A stretch of DNA of 64,000 nt from Rhodospirillum sp047263945 (lineage in GTDB: Bacteria > Pseudomonadota > Alphaproteobacteria > Rhodospirillales > Rhodospirillaceae), in the NCBI RefSeq assembly GCF_047263945.1, contig NZ_JBLAVB010000018.1, positions 4,095-68,094 of the forward strand, given 5' to 3'. Of the stretch, positions 15,909 through 25,099 are shown piece after piece. Position numbers and translations under genes: made by a program. The notes beneath the pieces were generated by a model. It had not been told where the DNA came from. It searched no databases and saw nothing but the letters and a program-made list of their open reading frames with translations. Every line of letters begins with the position of its first letter. Position 1 is the stretch's first letter.

Positions 15909-17345
15909 ATGAGACGTAATCGCTGCGCGAAGATTCTAACGACCCTCGGCCCTGCAACGCCGACAGAAGACTCCCTGGAGGCCCTGGTGCGGGCCGGGGC
16001 GGATATGGTCCGCCTGAACTTCAGCCATGGCGCCCATGAAGACCACCGCCGCCGCTATAACATGGTTCGAGCCGTTGAAAAGAAACTCGGTCGGACCATC
16101 GGCATTCTGATGGACCTTCAAGGACCCAAGCTGCGGGTCGGTGAATTCGACGGCGGCAAGGTCAAGCTGGAAACCGGAGCGACCTTCCGCCTGGACATGG
16201 AGCCCGAACTGGGCGACGTGAATCGGGTCCAACTGCCCCATCCGGAAATCTTCCGGGCCATGGAGGTGGGCACCGACCTGCTTCTGGACGACGGAAAAAT
16301 CCGTCTGCGGGTGGAGGTCGTCACACCGGACCACGCCATCACCCGGATCATCACCGGCGGCACCCTGTCCGACCACAAGGGACTGAACGTTCCCAATGCC
16401 ATCCTGCCCATCTCCGCCCTGACGGAAAAGGACCGCCGGGACCTGCAATTCGGTCTGGACCTGGGCGTGGACTGGGTGGCGCTCTCCTTCGTGCAGCGCC
16501 CCGAGGATGTGGCCGAGGCCCGCAAGCTGATCGCCGGACGGGCCGCGATCATCAGCAAGCTGGAGAAGCCCAGCGCCATCGAGCACCTGAACGAAATCAT
16601 CGAACTCTCCGACGCCGTCATGGTTGCCCGCGGCGACCTGGGCGTGGAAGTCCCGCCGGAACGGGTGCCGATTCTGCAAAAGCGCATTCTCAACGCCTGC
16701 CATACCCTGGGTAAGCCGGTTGTGGTGGCCACCCAGATGTTGGAAAGCATGATCACCGCCCCCACGCCCACCCGGGCGGAGGCCTCCGACGTGGCGACGG
16801 CCATTTACGACGGAGCCGATACGGTAATGCTCTCGGCGGAAACGGCAGTTGGCCAGTATCCCCTGGAAGCCGTGGCGATCATGGACAAGATCATCCACCA
16901 GGTGGAAAACGACGAGCATTACCGCATGCTCCACGACAATCGGCGGGAGCGGCCAGAGGGCACGGCATCGGATGCCATCAGCGCCGCGGCGAGCCAGGTT
17001 GCGGCCACCATCAAGGCCGCGGCGATCGTCACCTACACCTCCTCCGGCTCGACCACCCTGCGGGCCGCGCGTCAGCGCCCCAGCGTGCCCATCCTCTGCC
17101 TTACGGCCGAGGTGAAGACCGCCCGGCGCATGGCCATGGTCTGGGGCGTCCATTCGGTGCTGGAACGGGATATCTCGAACTTCGACGAGATGATCGAAAA
17201 GGCCAACAAGGCCAGCCGGGAGGAGGGTTTCGCCCAGGTCGGCGAGCGCATCGTCATCACGGCAGGCGTTCCCTTCGGCACCCCGGGGACAACCAACGTC
17301 CTGCGCATCGCCTGGGTCCAGGGCGACGACAGTTGGGCTGAGTAG
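15909..17345 (+). CDS. pyk: Pyruvate kinase
   Basis: 478 aa, converts phosphoenolpyruvate and ADP to pyruvate and ATP. Conserved blocks in order: ILTTLGPAT, MVRLNFSHG, MDLQGPKLRVG, SFVQRPEDV, IISKLEKPSAIEHL with the catalytic Lys, MVARGDLGVE, ATQMLESM and the C-terminal domain. The 275 bases upstream hold no gene and no clear promoter. A good intrinsic terminator follows directly. Confidence 0.95.
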   Translation: MRRNRCAKILTTLGPATPTEDSLEALVRAGADMVRLNFSHGAHEDHRRRYNMVRAVEKKLGRTIGILMDLQGPKLRVGEFDGGKVKLETGATFRLDMEPELGDVNRVQLPHPEIFRAMEVGTDLLLDDGKIRLRVEVVTPDHAITRIITGGTLSDHKGLNVPNAILPISALTEKDRRDLQFGLDLGVDWVALSFVQRPEDVAEARKLIAGRAAIISKLEKPSAIEHLNEIIELSDAVMVARGDLGVEVPPERVPILQKRILNACHTLGKPVVVATQMLESMITAPTPTRAEASDVATAIYDGADTVMLSAETAVGQYPLEAVAIMDKIIHQVENDEHYRMLHDNRRERPEGTASDAISAAASQVAATIKAAAIVTYTSSGSTTLRAARQRPSVPILCLTAEVKTARRMAMVWGVHSVLERDISNFDEMIEKANKASREEGFAQVGERIVITAGVPFGTPGTTNVLRIAWVQGDDSWAE

Positions 17346-17349
17346 AGGG

Positions 17350-17368
17350 AAGACCACTTGGTCTTTTT
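17350..17368 (+). terminator. Intrinsic terminator of pyruvate kinase
   Basis: AAGACC/GGTCTT stem with a 4-base loop running into five T, starting five bases after the pyk stop. Confidence 0.8.
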
Positions 17369-17430
17369 CCTGACAGGACGCTGACTTGTGAGGGGCGGGG
17401 GTAGATCTCCTCCGCCTCGCACCCTATCTT

Positions 17431-17514
17431 TTCACTCTGATTCCATGAATTTTTGAGTGTCTTCGAGATCAAGTTGACCCATTTCGTGGCCCGACTTGAT
17501 CTCGGACCACTCTA
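17431..17514 (-). repeat. Diverged copy of the family A palindromic element
   Basis: Same orientation as 7607-7731 and alignable over its right two thirds: TTCACTCTGATTC, then TTCGAGATCAAGTTGA, and GACTTGATCTCGG before the terminal CTCTA. The loop region differs. The left end is lost. It ends 24 bases before the glyoxalase start codon. Confidence 0.7.
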
Positions 17515-17538
17515 AGAAAAGACGAGGATGTCCATCCC

Positions 17539-17979
17539 ATGCGCTATTTGCACACCATGGTCCGGGTCCAGAACCTGGACGACTCCCTGGCCTTTTACCA
17601 GGGTATCCTCGGTCTGGTGGAGGTTCGCCGGACGGAAAGCGAGAAAGGTCGCTTTACCCTGGTCTACCTTGCGGCTCCCGATGATCTTGAGCAGGCCAAA
17701 ACCGAAAAGACTCCCCTGTTGGAGCTGACCTATAACTGGGATACGGAAGCCTATACCGGTGGTCGGAACTTCGGCCATCTCGCCTATCAGGTGGACAACA
17801 TCTATGACACCTGCCAGAAAATCATGGATGCCGGAGTGACCATCAACCGCCCCCCCCGGGATGGTCAAATGGCCTTCATCCGCTCCCCCGACGGCATTTC
17901 CATAGAATTGTTGCAGGCGGGCGACTCCCTGCCGCCCCAGGCCCCCTGGACGAGCATGGAAAACACCGGAAGCTGGTAA
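17539..17979 (+). CDS. gloA: Lactoylglutathione lyase (glyoxalase I)
   Basis: VOC-superfamily metalloenzyme, 146 aa, that isomerises the hemithioacetal of methylglyoxal and glutathione. The four expected metal ligands are visible: His5, Glu62 (LELTYNW), His80 (FGHLAY) and Glu123 (ISIELLQ). ATG at 17539 with GAGGA upstream. Single-gene unit following a terminator and a repeat element; its leader probably contains the end of that element. Confidence 0.92.
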   Translation: MRYLHTMVRVQNLDDSLAFYQGILGLVEVRRTESEKGRFTLVYLAAPDDLEQAKTEKTPLLELTYNWDTEAYTGGRNFGHLAYQVDNIYDTCQKIMDAGVTINRPPRDGQMAFIRSPDGISIELLQAGDSLPPQAPWTSMENTGSW

Positions 17980-18086
17980 CCGGGAGAGGCTATAAAGCGC
18001 TTTGCGCATAAAAGGCGAGAAATCAAAATCTTGGAGCGTCCTAGCTGAGTCACAACAGGGTAAACGACAGGGGGTGTTTTCCCGTC

Positions 18087-18196
18087 ACGGGGCTTTGCCC
18101 CGTCCCCCACTGGGGCCGAAAGGCCCCAGACCCCAGGCCATAGAAAAAAGGGGGTTGGGGGCATTTGTCCCCAAATGGGCTTGGGCAATCGCCCAA
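18087..18196. repeat. Cluster of GC-rich stem-loops (family B, short copy)
   Basis: ACGGGGC/GCCCCGT (18087-18103), CTGGGGCC-GAAA-GGCCCCAG (18110-18129) and TTGGGC/GCCCAA (18181-18196). The first two stems recur at about 38525-38590 in the same order. They fill most of the 312-base gap between gloA and the AbrB-family gene; I see no coding sequence there. Confidence 0.65.
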
Positions 18197-18291
18197 AAAG
18201 GGCGAGACACTGTCGTGTACCGTGGAGTCACAAATCAGGTCAGACGCTCTGGGGTTACCTTCTTTTCATTCGACACCTCGAGGCGGAACGC

Positions 18292-19347
18292 ATGCGGTTC
18301 CTGTTCGGGGGCCGTCCGCTCGGGGTCCAATGGGGCCTGCTGCTCGGCCTCTCCCTGGTTTTCACCCTGCTATTATCGGCAACGGGCATACCTGCGGCCT
18401 TGCTCATCGGCCCCATGATTGCCGCCATTCTTCTTGCCTTGGGCGATGGTACCGCCAAGCCCCCCGGCTTGGTCATCCAAATGGCCCAGGGCGTCGTCGG
18501 TTGCCTGATCGCAAAGTCCATCACCGGCCCCCTGCTCCATGACCTGATGGGCGACTGGCCGGTCTTCCTGATGGGCGTTGGCTCGGTCATTGCTGCGGGT
18601 GGTCTTTTGGGCTGGGCAATTACCCGCCTCAAGGTGCTTCCGGGCAAGACGGCGGTCTTCGGCTGCTTCCCCGGCGCGGCGCTCGCCATGACCCTGATGG
18701 CCGAGGCCAACGGCGCCGACTTCCGCCTCGTGGCCATCATGCAATATCTGCGGGTGGCCATCGTCGTGGCCGTGGCCTCCTGGGTGGCGAGTGTCTGGTC
18801 CATGACCGAAGGCACACCGCCTGTACCACCAAGCTGGTTCCCTCCCGTCGATTGGCTGGCGCTGGCGGGAACCCTTGCCGTGATCGCCGCTGGGATCGTA
18901 ATCGCCCGGAAAAGCAAGATCACCGCGGGAGCCATGCTGATCCCCATGGTGCTGGGCGTCCTTGCCCAGGATGTGGCCTCCCTGCCCCTGGAAGTCCCCC
19001 GCTGGCTGCAAGCCCTGGCCTTCCCGGTGGTGGGCTGGTCCATCGGCCTGCGCTTTACCCGTCCGATCCTGGCCCATGCCGCCCGCGCCCTGCCCCTGCT
19101 GATCCTGGCCAACATTGCCCTGATCGCCATCTGCGGCGGCTTCGCGGCCCTTTTGTCCTGGACCACCGGGGTCGATCCCTTCACCGCCTATCTGGCCATG
19201 AGCCCAGGCGGGGCCGATTCCATGGTCATTATCGCCGCCTCCAGTAATGTCGATGCGGCTTTCGTCATGACCATGCAGATCGGGCGTTTCCTGACGATTC
19301 TCATCTTCGGATCCCGGTTGGCAACCTGGATCGCAGGGGCGCGGTAG
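18292..19347 (+). CDS. AbrB-family integral membrane protein
   Basis: 351 aa, about ten hydrophobic segments in two similar halves, as in the AbrB (putative ammonia monooxygenase/transport-type) family. Characteristic stretches are IPAALLIGPMIAA, FPGAALAMTLMAEANGADFR and the second-half equivalent AMSPGGADSMVIIA. Start ATG at 18292 (MRFLFGGRP) with GAGGCGG upstream; codons further up translate to basic text inside the stem-loop region. Function unknown; the fold suggests a transporter. Ends in a terminator. Confidence 0.8.
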   Translation: MRFLFGGRPLGVQWGLLLGLSLVFTLLLSATGIPAALLIGPMIAAILLALGDGTAKPPGLVIQMAQGVVGCLIAKSITGPLLHDLMGDWPVFLMGVGSVIAAGGLLGWAITRLKVLPGKTAVFGCFPGAALAMTLMAEANGADFRLVAIMQYLRVAIVVAVASWVASVWSMTEGTPPVPPSWFPPVDWLALAGTLAVIAAGIVIARKSKITAGAMLIPMVLGVLAQDVASLPLEVPRWLQALAFPVVGWSIGLRFTRPILAHAARALPLLILANIALIAICGGFAALLSWTTGVDPFTAYLAMSPGGADSMVIIAASSNVDAAFVMTMQIGRFLTILIFGSRLATWIAGAR

Positions 19348-19359
19348 CGTTCTTATACC

Positions 19360-19394
19360 AAGCGGCGCGGGTTGAAACCCACGCCGCTTTTCTT
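19360..19394 (+). terminator. Terminator after the AbrB-family gene
   Basis: AAGCGGCG (19360-19367) pairs with CGCCGCTT (19382-19389), with an inner GGGTT/ACCC stem, followed by TTCTT. The flanking TATACCAAG (19354) is mirrored by CTTGGTATTATA near 19455, so the whole 19354-19466 stretch may be a larger palindromic repeat. The remaining bases to 19588 show nothing else. Confidence 0.7.
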
Positions 19395-19588
19395 GCGTTC
19401 AAACGCTAGGCGGGCTTTTACGCGCCATAAGGCGCGGCGGCCACTTGACCGCACCTTGGTATTATACCTGCGGTATGTGTATATGGCTCAAGCGGGTCGC
19501 CGAGTGTTTGGCGACCGAGCTTGATCCGGTGGCGGCGGTCACCGTCCGATGCCACTGGGACAAGATCGCCCACCCGTGCTTCATACAA

Positions 19589-20914
19589 TTATCCCAGGGC
19601 CTGAGGCTTTGGCCCACCGGTCGCCCAGTCGAGCAGTTCCACCGTATGCACCACCGGCAACTCGGTCCCGCCGGAAATATGGGTCAGGCAGCCGATGTTG
19701 CCCGCGGCGATGACATGGGGCTTGGTGTCCTCCAGCGTCTTCACCTTGCGGATGCGCAATTCCTCGGACAGGTCAGCCTGGAGGATGGAATAGGTCCCCG
19801 CCGAACCGCAACAGAGGTGGGCGTTGGCGATCTCCTTGACCTCGAACCCCGCCTTGCGCAGCAGGGCCTTGGGCGCATCCAAGACCTTTTGGCCATGTTG
19901 CAGGGAACAGGCCGCATGGTAGGCCACCACCAACTCCGGCTTTTCCTCAGGCTCCATCAAACCCAACATGATCATGTATTCGGTGATGTCAAAGGTGATG
20001 TCCGACAGGATCCGGGCCTTTTCGGCGAACTCCGGATCGTCCCGCAACAGGTGGGCATAATCCTTGAAGGTCGATCCGCAGCCCGACGCATTGACGACAA
20101 TGGCATCCACCCCCCGCGAAACCTTCTCCATCCACCAACTGGCGATATTGGCCCGGGCGAAATCCTTGGCCTCGGCTTCTTTGCCCATATGGGAAACCAC
20201 GGCGCCGCAACAGCCCTGCCCCTTGGGTACCACCACCTCCACCCCATGGCGGGTGAGCAGGCGGGCCGTGGCCTCGTTGATCTGGGGCATCAGGGCCGGT
20301 TGCACGCAGCCCACAGGCATGATCACCCGAGCCTTGGGCGAGGCGGCTCCTTTCGCCCCAGGGGAGGGAGCGGGAGAGTGGACGCCGGTGCGCTCGATTT
20401 GCCGCACCCCATGGGGAGGATGCCGGGCCTGTTCGAGCATGGCCCGGAGGCTGCGGGGCATCAGAGGCGCCAGAGGGCGGGCAAAAGAGCGGACCAGCCA
20501 GCCCATCTGCATGGCCATCCGGAACCGGTTGGTATGCGGCAGGACCCAGGCCAGCATGTTCCTTGTCGCCCGGTCCAGCCAGGGCCGGGCATAGGTCTTC
20601 TCGATGTGGACTTTCCCCCGCTCCACCAAATGGACATAGTCCACGCCCGAAGGACAGGTGGTCATGCAGGACAGGCAGGTCAGGCAGCGGTCGATATGCT
20701 TCACCACCCCCTCGGAGGCGGGCTTGTCCCCCTCCAGCATATCCTTGAGCAGGTAGATGCGGCCCCGGGGAGAGTCCAGCTCATCGCCCAGGATGGTGTA
20801 GGTGGGACAGGTGGCCGTACAGAACCCGCAATGGACGCATTTGCGCAGGATGTCATTGACCTCCTGCAGCAGGGGATCGGCCTCAAGGCGCTCGGTGGAG
20901 AAATTCGTGCGCAT
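19589..20914 (-). CDS. glcF: Glycolate oxidase iron-sulfur subunit GlcF
   Basis: 441 aa. Two CxxCxxCxxxCP ferredoxin motifs (CVHCGFCTATCP near residue 26 and CLTCLSCMTTCP near 76) are followed by two cysteine-rich CCG domains (GQGCCGAVVSHMG and LCCGSAGTYS). It transfers electrons from the flavin subunits GlcD/GlcE to the membrane quinone pool during glycolate to glyoxylate oxidation. Third gene of the operon, 16 bases after glcE. Confidence 0.94.
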   Translation of the reverse strand: MRTNFSTERLEADPLLQEVNDILRKCVHCGFCTATCPTYTILGDELDSPRGRIYLLKDMLEGDKPASEGVVKHIDRCLTCLSCMTTCPSGVDYVHLVERGKVHIEKTYARPWLDRATRNMLAWVLPHTNRFRMAMQMGWLVRSFARPLAPLMPRSLRAMLEQARHPPHGVRQIERTGVHSPAPSPGAKGAASPKARVIMPVGCVQPALMPQINEATARLLTRHGVEVVVPKGQGCCGAVVSHMGKEAEAKDFARANIASWWMEKVSRGVDAIVVNASGCGSTFKDYAHLLRDDPEFAEKARILSDITFDITEYMIMLGLMEPEEKPELVVAYHAACSLQHGQKVLDAPKALLRKAGFEVKEIANAHLCCGSAGTYSILQADLSEELRIRKVKTLEDTKPHVIAAGNIGCLTHISGGTELPVVHTVELLDWATGGPKPQALG

Positions 20915-20930
20915 GGCTGAAGAACACCTT

Positions 20931-22151
20931 TTACAGACGGCCGGGATTGAGAATGCCGTGGGGGTCGTACTGATCTTTCAGACGCTGGGACAGGGCGGCC
21001 AGGGGGCCCGGCTGGGGCTGGAAGACCGGTACCGCCGCACGCAGGGCTTGGGAGCCCCGCAGCAGGGTTGCATGGCCGCCCTTCCCTTGGCTCGCCACCG
21101 CTGCCCGAATCGCCCGAGCCCCGCCATCTCCGTCCTCTCCCGTCGCCAGCCAAATCAGGCCACCGCCCCAGTCATAGAAGGCCTCCACGGACCGCTGGGC
21201 GCCAATGGCCTCCACCACTCCGGGGGCCGCCGTGGGCGCGACCGAGATCCGCCAGACCGCCCGATCCCGGGGTTCGACCAGGGGTTTCACATCCCGCAAA
21301 GCGGCCCAAACGGCGTCGGAGGCGGTGCTGTCCAGGGCCTGGGTCTCGCCCAGATCCTTCAGCTCGCTCCGCAGGGCCTCGACCCGGTGGGCGACGGACG
21401 GGCCGGGGCCCTCCACCCGGACCAAGGTCACGGCCCTCCCCAGGGACAGAACCTCGTCCGGCAAGGCGCTTCCGGCCAAAAGGGAGCCGGGCAAATGGGC
21501 CGCACCGCTGACCTCATGGGCACTGCCGAGAGCACGGGACAGGGCGTGAACGGCTGTTTCGTCGCTCAGGCCAAGGATCAGAACGGTTCCCAGGGTCTCC
21601 GGCGCGGGCAGAACCTTGATGGTCAATTCACTCAAGGCCACCAGGGTCCCCATGGATCCGGCCATCAGCTTGGGCAGGTCAAACCCGGTGACATTTTTCA
21701 CCACCCGGGCGCCGGACTTGAAGGCCTCGCCCCGGCCACTGACCCCGCGAAATCCCAGGAAGTGGTCTCGGGCCGCCCCAACGCTGATCCGTCGCGGTCC
21801 GGCCAGATTACAGGCGATAACGCCCCCCAAAGTCCCCGCGCCTTCGGTGCCCAGAAGAGGCCCCAGGTCCGGCGGCTCGAAGGCCAGGTGCTGGCCCTGG
21901 GCGGCCAGGGTGGCCTGCACCTCCGCCAGGGAAATACCGGCGCCTGCGGACATCACCAGTTCAGCGGGTTCGTAGAGGGAAATGGCGGAAAAGCCCATCA
22001 TGTCGAGGCTCTGTTCGGCATTACCCGGCGCGCCCAAGCCCCGCTTGGTACCCGTTCCCCGGATCTCCAGGGGTTTCCGTTCGGCACAGGCCCAGGCGAT
22101 CAGCTCGACAAGCTGAGCGTCGTCCGTGGGGCGAAAGGCGGTATCCGTCAT
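20931..22151 (-). CDS. glcE: Glycolate oxidase FAD-binding subunit GlcE
   Basis: 406 aa PCMH-type flavoprotein. FAD-binding residues lie in PLEIRGTGTKRGLG near the start and LGGVIACNLAGPRRISVG (residues about 110-127). It is shorter than GlcD and lacks its long C-terminal part, as usual for GlcE. 22 bases separate it from glcD upstream, so it belongs to one transcription unit. Confidence 0.93.
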   Translation of the reverse strand: MTDTAFRPTDDAQLVELIAWACAERKPLEIRGTGTKRGLGAPGNAEQSLDMMGFSAISLYEPAELVMSAGAGISLAEVQATLAAQGQHLAFEPPDLGPLLGTEGAGTLGGVIACNLAGPRRISVGAARDHFLGFRGVSGRGEAFKSGARVVKNVTGFDLPKLMAGSMGTLVALSELTIKVLPAPETLGTVLILGLSDETAVHALSRALGSAHEVSGAAHLPGSLLAGSALPDEVLSLGRAVTLVRVEGPGPSVAHRVEALRSELKDLGETQALDSTASDAVWAALRDVKPLVEPRDRAVWRISVAPTAAPGVVEAIGAQRSVEAFYDWGGGLIWLATGEDGDGGARAIRAAVASQGKGGHATLLRGSQALRAAVPVFQPQPGPLAALSQRLKDQYDPHGILNPGRL

Positions 22152-22173
22152 CTCTCAGACTCTCCGGCGGGCA

Positions 22174-23661
22174 TCAAAAGCGAGGAATATCTGGGAAGGG
22201 CAAGTTGCCGCCACTGACATGCAACTTCCCCAACTCGGCACAGCGGTGCAGCGTCGGGAAGACCTTGCCGGGGTTGAGAAGGTGACCGTCATCGAAGGCG
22301 CATTTCAAACGTTGCTGATGAGCCATGTCGCTTTCGTTGAACATGGTCGGCATCAGGTCGCGCTTTTCCACACCCACCCCATGCTCGCCAGTCAGCACCC
22401 CGCCGACCTCCACGCAGAGGGTCAGGATATCCGCACCGAAAGCCTCTGCCCGCTCCAGTTCCGTTTCCTTATTGGCGTCGAACAGGATCAACGGATGCAA
22501 ATTACCATCCCCGGCGTGGAAGACATTGGCCACCCGCAAGCCATGTTTGACGCTCATCGCGCGCATGCGGGATAGGACTTCCGGCAAGCGCCCACGGGGA
22601 ATGGTGCCATCCATGCACATGTAATCCGGCGAGATCCGCCCCACCGCCGGAAAGGCCGCCTTGCGCCCGGCCCAGAAGCGCATGCGCTCCGCCTCCGACG
22701 TGCTCACCCGCAGGGTCGAGGCCTTGTGATCCTTGGCGATGGCCGCAACCCGCTCGATCAGGTGGTCCACCTCCACCTCCGGACCGTCCAGCTCGCAAAT
22801 CAGCAGGGCTTCCACATCAAGGGGGTAGCCCGCATGGACGAAATCTTCGGCCGCAGCGATGGCATCCTTGTCCATCATCTCCAGCCCGGCGGGAATGATG
22901 CCTGCGGCAATGATAGCGGCGACGCAATCGCCGCCGTCTTCGTTGCTGGGAAAGCCCATCAGCACGGCCTTGGCCGTCTCCGGTCGACGCAGCAGGCGCA
23001 CGGTAACCTCGGTCACGATCCCCAGCAGGCCTTCAGACCCGGTGACGATCCCCAGCAGGTCGAGTCCCCCCGAATCCAGGTACTTCCCCCCCAAACGCAG
23101 GATTTCGCCCTCGATGGTGACGAATTCCACGCCCAGGACATTGTTGGTGGTCAGGCCGTACTTCAGGCAATGCACGCCGCCGGAGTTCTCCGCCACGTTG
23201 CCACCGATGGAACAGGCGATCTGACTGGAGGGATCCGGCGCGTAATAGAAGCCATCGGCGGCAACAGCGTTGGAGATGGCCAGATTCGAAACACCGGGTT
23301 GAACCACGGCGCAGCGGTTGGGCAGATCAATGTCCAGGATTCGGTTGAACTTGCCCAGGCCAAGGGTGACGGCATCGGCCAGCGGCAGGGAGCCGCCGGA
23401 CAGCGACGTGCCCGCTCCACGGGGCACAACCTTCACGCCGTTCTTGTGGCAGTAGGCCAGGACTCGGGCCACCTGTTCGGTGGTCGACGGCAAGACAACG
23501 ATCAGGGGAAGCTGGCGATAAGCGGACAGCCCATCGCAATCGTAGGCGCGCATTTCGTCGATGGAGGAGATCACCCCCTCCCCGGGGACGATACGGCGCA
23601 GGTCGGCCACGATGGACTCGCGGCGCCCCATCACAGCGGCATCCGGCTCGGGCATGCGCAT
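22174..23661 (-). CDS. glcD: Glycolate oxidase catalytic subunit GlcD
   Basis: 495 aa FAD-linked oxidase. The PCMH domain carries VVPRGAGTSLSGGSLP and IGGNVAENSGGVHCLKYG, and the C-terminal domain ends with the HAGDGNLHPLI and LTGEHGVGVEKRDLM blocks of the GlcD/D-lactate dehydrogenase group. First gene of glcDEF; GAGAGGAAGGG lies upstream of the ATG. Glycolate is the best substrate call because glcE and glcF follow; D-lactate is the alternative. Confidence 0.94.
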   Translation of the reverse strand: MRMPEPDAAVMGRRESIVADLRRIVPGEGVISSIDEMRAYDCDGLSAYRQLPLIVVLPSTTEQVARVLAYCHKNGVKVVPRGAGTSLSGGSLPLADAVTLGLGKFNRILDIDLPNRCAVVQPGVSNLAISNAVAADGFYYAPDPSSQIACSIGGNVAENSGGVHCLKYGLTTNNVLGVEFVTIEGEILRLGGKYLDSGGLDLLGIVTGSEGLLGIVTEVTVRLLRRPETAKAVLMGFPSNEDGGDCVAAIIAAGIIPAGLEMMDKDAIAAAEDFVHAGYPLDVEALLICELDGPEVEVDHLIERVAAIAKDHKASTLRVSTSEAERMRFWAGRKAAFPAVGRISPDYMCMDGTIPRGRLPEVLSRMRAMSVKHGLRVANVFHAGDGNLHPLILFDANKETELERAEAFGADILTLCVEVGGVLTGEHGVGVEKRDLMPTMFNESDMAHQQRLKCAFDDGHLLNPGKVFPTLHRCAELGKLHVSGGNLPFPDIPRF

Positions 23662-23822
23662 GGCGGTTCCCTTCCTCTCCCAAGAAACGGAGCGGTTTTC
23701 CGCCCCTCCTCCGCCCGATTCCCCGGGTCTGTTTAGATTTGTACGAAGCCCCTCGATAAATCACAAGGTGGATTGGCGCCCTTTCCACGATACGGAAAAG
23801 CACAGGTCAATTCATAGGTCCA

Positions 23823-23877
23823 AACGCATAAAGCCGCATTTCTCTTCATCCAGAAGAAAAATGCGGCTTTATGCGTT
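23823..23877. terminator. Long perfect hairpin between rpmJ and glcD
   Basis: Seventeen-base perfect arms (AACGCATAAAGCCGCAT at 23823-23839 and its complement at 23861-23877) around a 21-base loop that can itself pair partly. It lies 63 bases past the rpmJ stop on the minus strand. No T-run follows, so termination is likely but not certain. The rest of the 279-base gap shows no gene. Confidence 0.6.
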
Positions 23878-23940
23878 ATTCGCAACGTGACTCCCAGGCG
23901 TCTGCGCCGTGGGACAAGAACCAGCCCTTGGGCCAGCCCC

Positions 23941-24066
23941 TTAACCCTGGCGGGTTTTAAGACGGGGGTTCTTTTTGTTGATCACGTAGACGCGGCCCTT
24001 GCGGCGCACGACGCGGCAGTTTTTGTCGCGCACTTTGGCCGACTTCAGGGAATTGCGGACACGCAT
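23941..24066 (-). CDS. rpmJ: Ribosomal protein bL36
   Basis: 41-aa basic protein of the large ribosomal subunit: MRVRNSLKSAKVRDKNC, then RVVRRKGRVYVINK and a short KTRQG tail. It has a single cysteine, so it is of the zinc-free type that lacks the CxxC...C..H zinc ribbon. Monocistronic, with a good promoter at 24161-24189. Confidence 0.93.
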   Translation of the reverse strand: MRVRNSLKSAKVRDKNCRVVRRKGRVYVINKKNPRLKTRQG

Positions 24067-24160
24067 GGTTCTTTCCTCGCACGGCTGGGAAGGTTTCTAG
24101 ACCCGTCGGACGTCGCGCGCCCCGGATGGGTATGCCAACCCCGATGAATTGGGAGCCGGG

Positions 24161-24189
24161 AAAATAGGTCCGGCATCCGGCTCTGTCAA
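24161..24189 (-). promoter_or_regulatory. Sigma-70 promoter of rpmJ
   Basis: On the minus strand: a perfect -35 TTGACA (24184-24189), exactly 17 bases, then -10 TATTTT (24161-24166). Predicted start about 24154, leaving a leader of some 88 bases before rpmJ. Confidence 0.7.
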
Positions 24190-24200
24190 ACTGATATTTG

Positions 24201-24221
24201 GGGGAAATGAGTCATTTCCCC
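24201..24221. promoter_or_regulatory. Palindrome between pagL and rpmJ
   Basis: GGGGAAATGA and its exact complement around one central base, just upstream of the rpmJ -35 and 44 bases past the end of pagL. It could be the pagL terminator stem or an operator. Three near-repeats of CTACTTCCC follow toward pagL. Confidence 0.35.
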
Positions 24222-24264
24222 AGAGTTTCCTCTACTTCCCCCCGCTCCCTACTTCCCCGGCACC

Positions 24265-24972
24265 CTACTTCCCAAGGAAATACTGAATGGGCAAAGAAAC
24301 ATTGAGGGTCACTTCCTCGATACCCGGATTGATATCCCCGAGTTCCGCATTGGAAATATGGTGGAAGGCCATACCGACCCGCAGACCGTCCTCGAAGCGG
24401 TAGGCGGCCTCGATCCCAGTGCGGAACTCCAACGGCCCGCCCAGATCCCGGGCGCCACCCTGGTTGTACCAGCCCACAGCCGCACTGGGAGAGAGAATGA
24501 TATGCTCGCCGAAGCGCACGTCGGCCATGAAACCACCATAGACATAGGTAGATCCCAGATGAGTCGCCTCGATCCCCGCAATGGGGTGAGCGATCCACAG
24601 GTAGTAGGCCGGGCGGTATTCGAAGCGGAACAGGGCGGGCATCTGGTCAAAATCGCCCTCGTTATCTTTCCAGACGTTGTAAGCACCCATACCGAAAGTC
24701 AGGGTATCCACCTCGTCGGGCATGGTATCGGCGCTGATTTCGTTGCCACGCAACAGGTCACCGACAATGCCCGCAGCCAGCAAACCCGCAGCCGACATCC
24801 AGACAATATTAAAGGCGGGATCGGCCTTTGCATCCCGGCTTGCCAGAGGAGCGGCGGCAAGACCCAGGGCAAGGATGGCTACTGCCAAAATCCGGGGAGT
24901 CCCGGCCAAGACCACAGAAGGAAACGTCACAAACCGCAGGAATGAAAACGACCGAACGGAACCAACAACCAT
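24265..24972 (-). CDS. pagL: Lipid A 3-O-deacylase (PagL family)
   Basis: Outer-membrane beta-barrel enzyme that removes the 3-O-acyl chain of lipid A. 235 aa from the ATG at 24972, which has GAAGGGGG upstream. A long signal peptide ends near SRDAKAD. The catalytic triad is visible as His205 and Ser207 in FHHISNAE and Glu219, with the same spacing as in characterised PagL. The C-terminus ends in an aromatic residue region (IQYFLGK), as in outer-membrane barrels. An upstream in-frame start at 25074 would place the signal peptide internally and is not favoured. Confidence 0.85.
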   Translation of the reverse strand: MVVGSVRSFSFLRFVTFPSVVLAGTPRILAVAILALGLAAAPLASRDAKADPAFNIVWMSAAGLLAAGIVGDLLRGNEISADTMPDEVDTLTFGMGAYNVWKDNEGDFDQMPALFRFEYRPAYYLWIAHPIAGIEATHLGSTYVYGGFMADVRFGEHIILSPSAAVGWYNQGGARDLGGPLEFRTGIEAAYRFEDGLRVGMAFHHISNAELGDINPGIEEVTLNVSLPIQYFLGK

Positions 24973-25099
24973 GATACCCCCTTCCCGGACCAAGGGGCAG
25001 CGTTCCCCCTGACCACCCACGCAAAAACCGTGAGTAACTGACCACGACGGTGTCGCCCGCCTGCGAGCCCGCACGATACCGGGACAAGGGCGCCTTGCC

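Noticed and set aside
19354..19570. Possible tRNA or structured RNA near the glcF end
   Set aside because: No cloverleaf or T-loop consensus; only a terminator and an inverted repeat are visible.
23887..24147. 86-codon plus-strand frame at the rpmJ locus
   Set aside because: It is the complement of the bL36 gene, which is recognised residue by residue.
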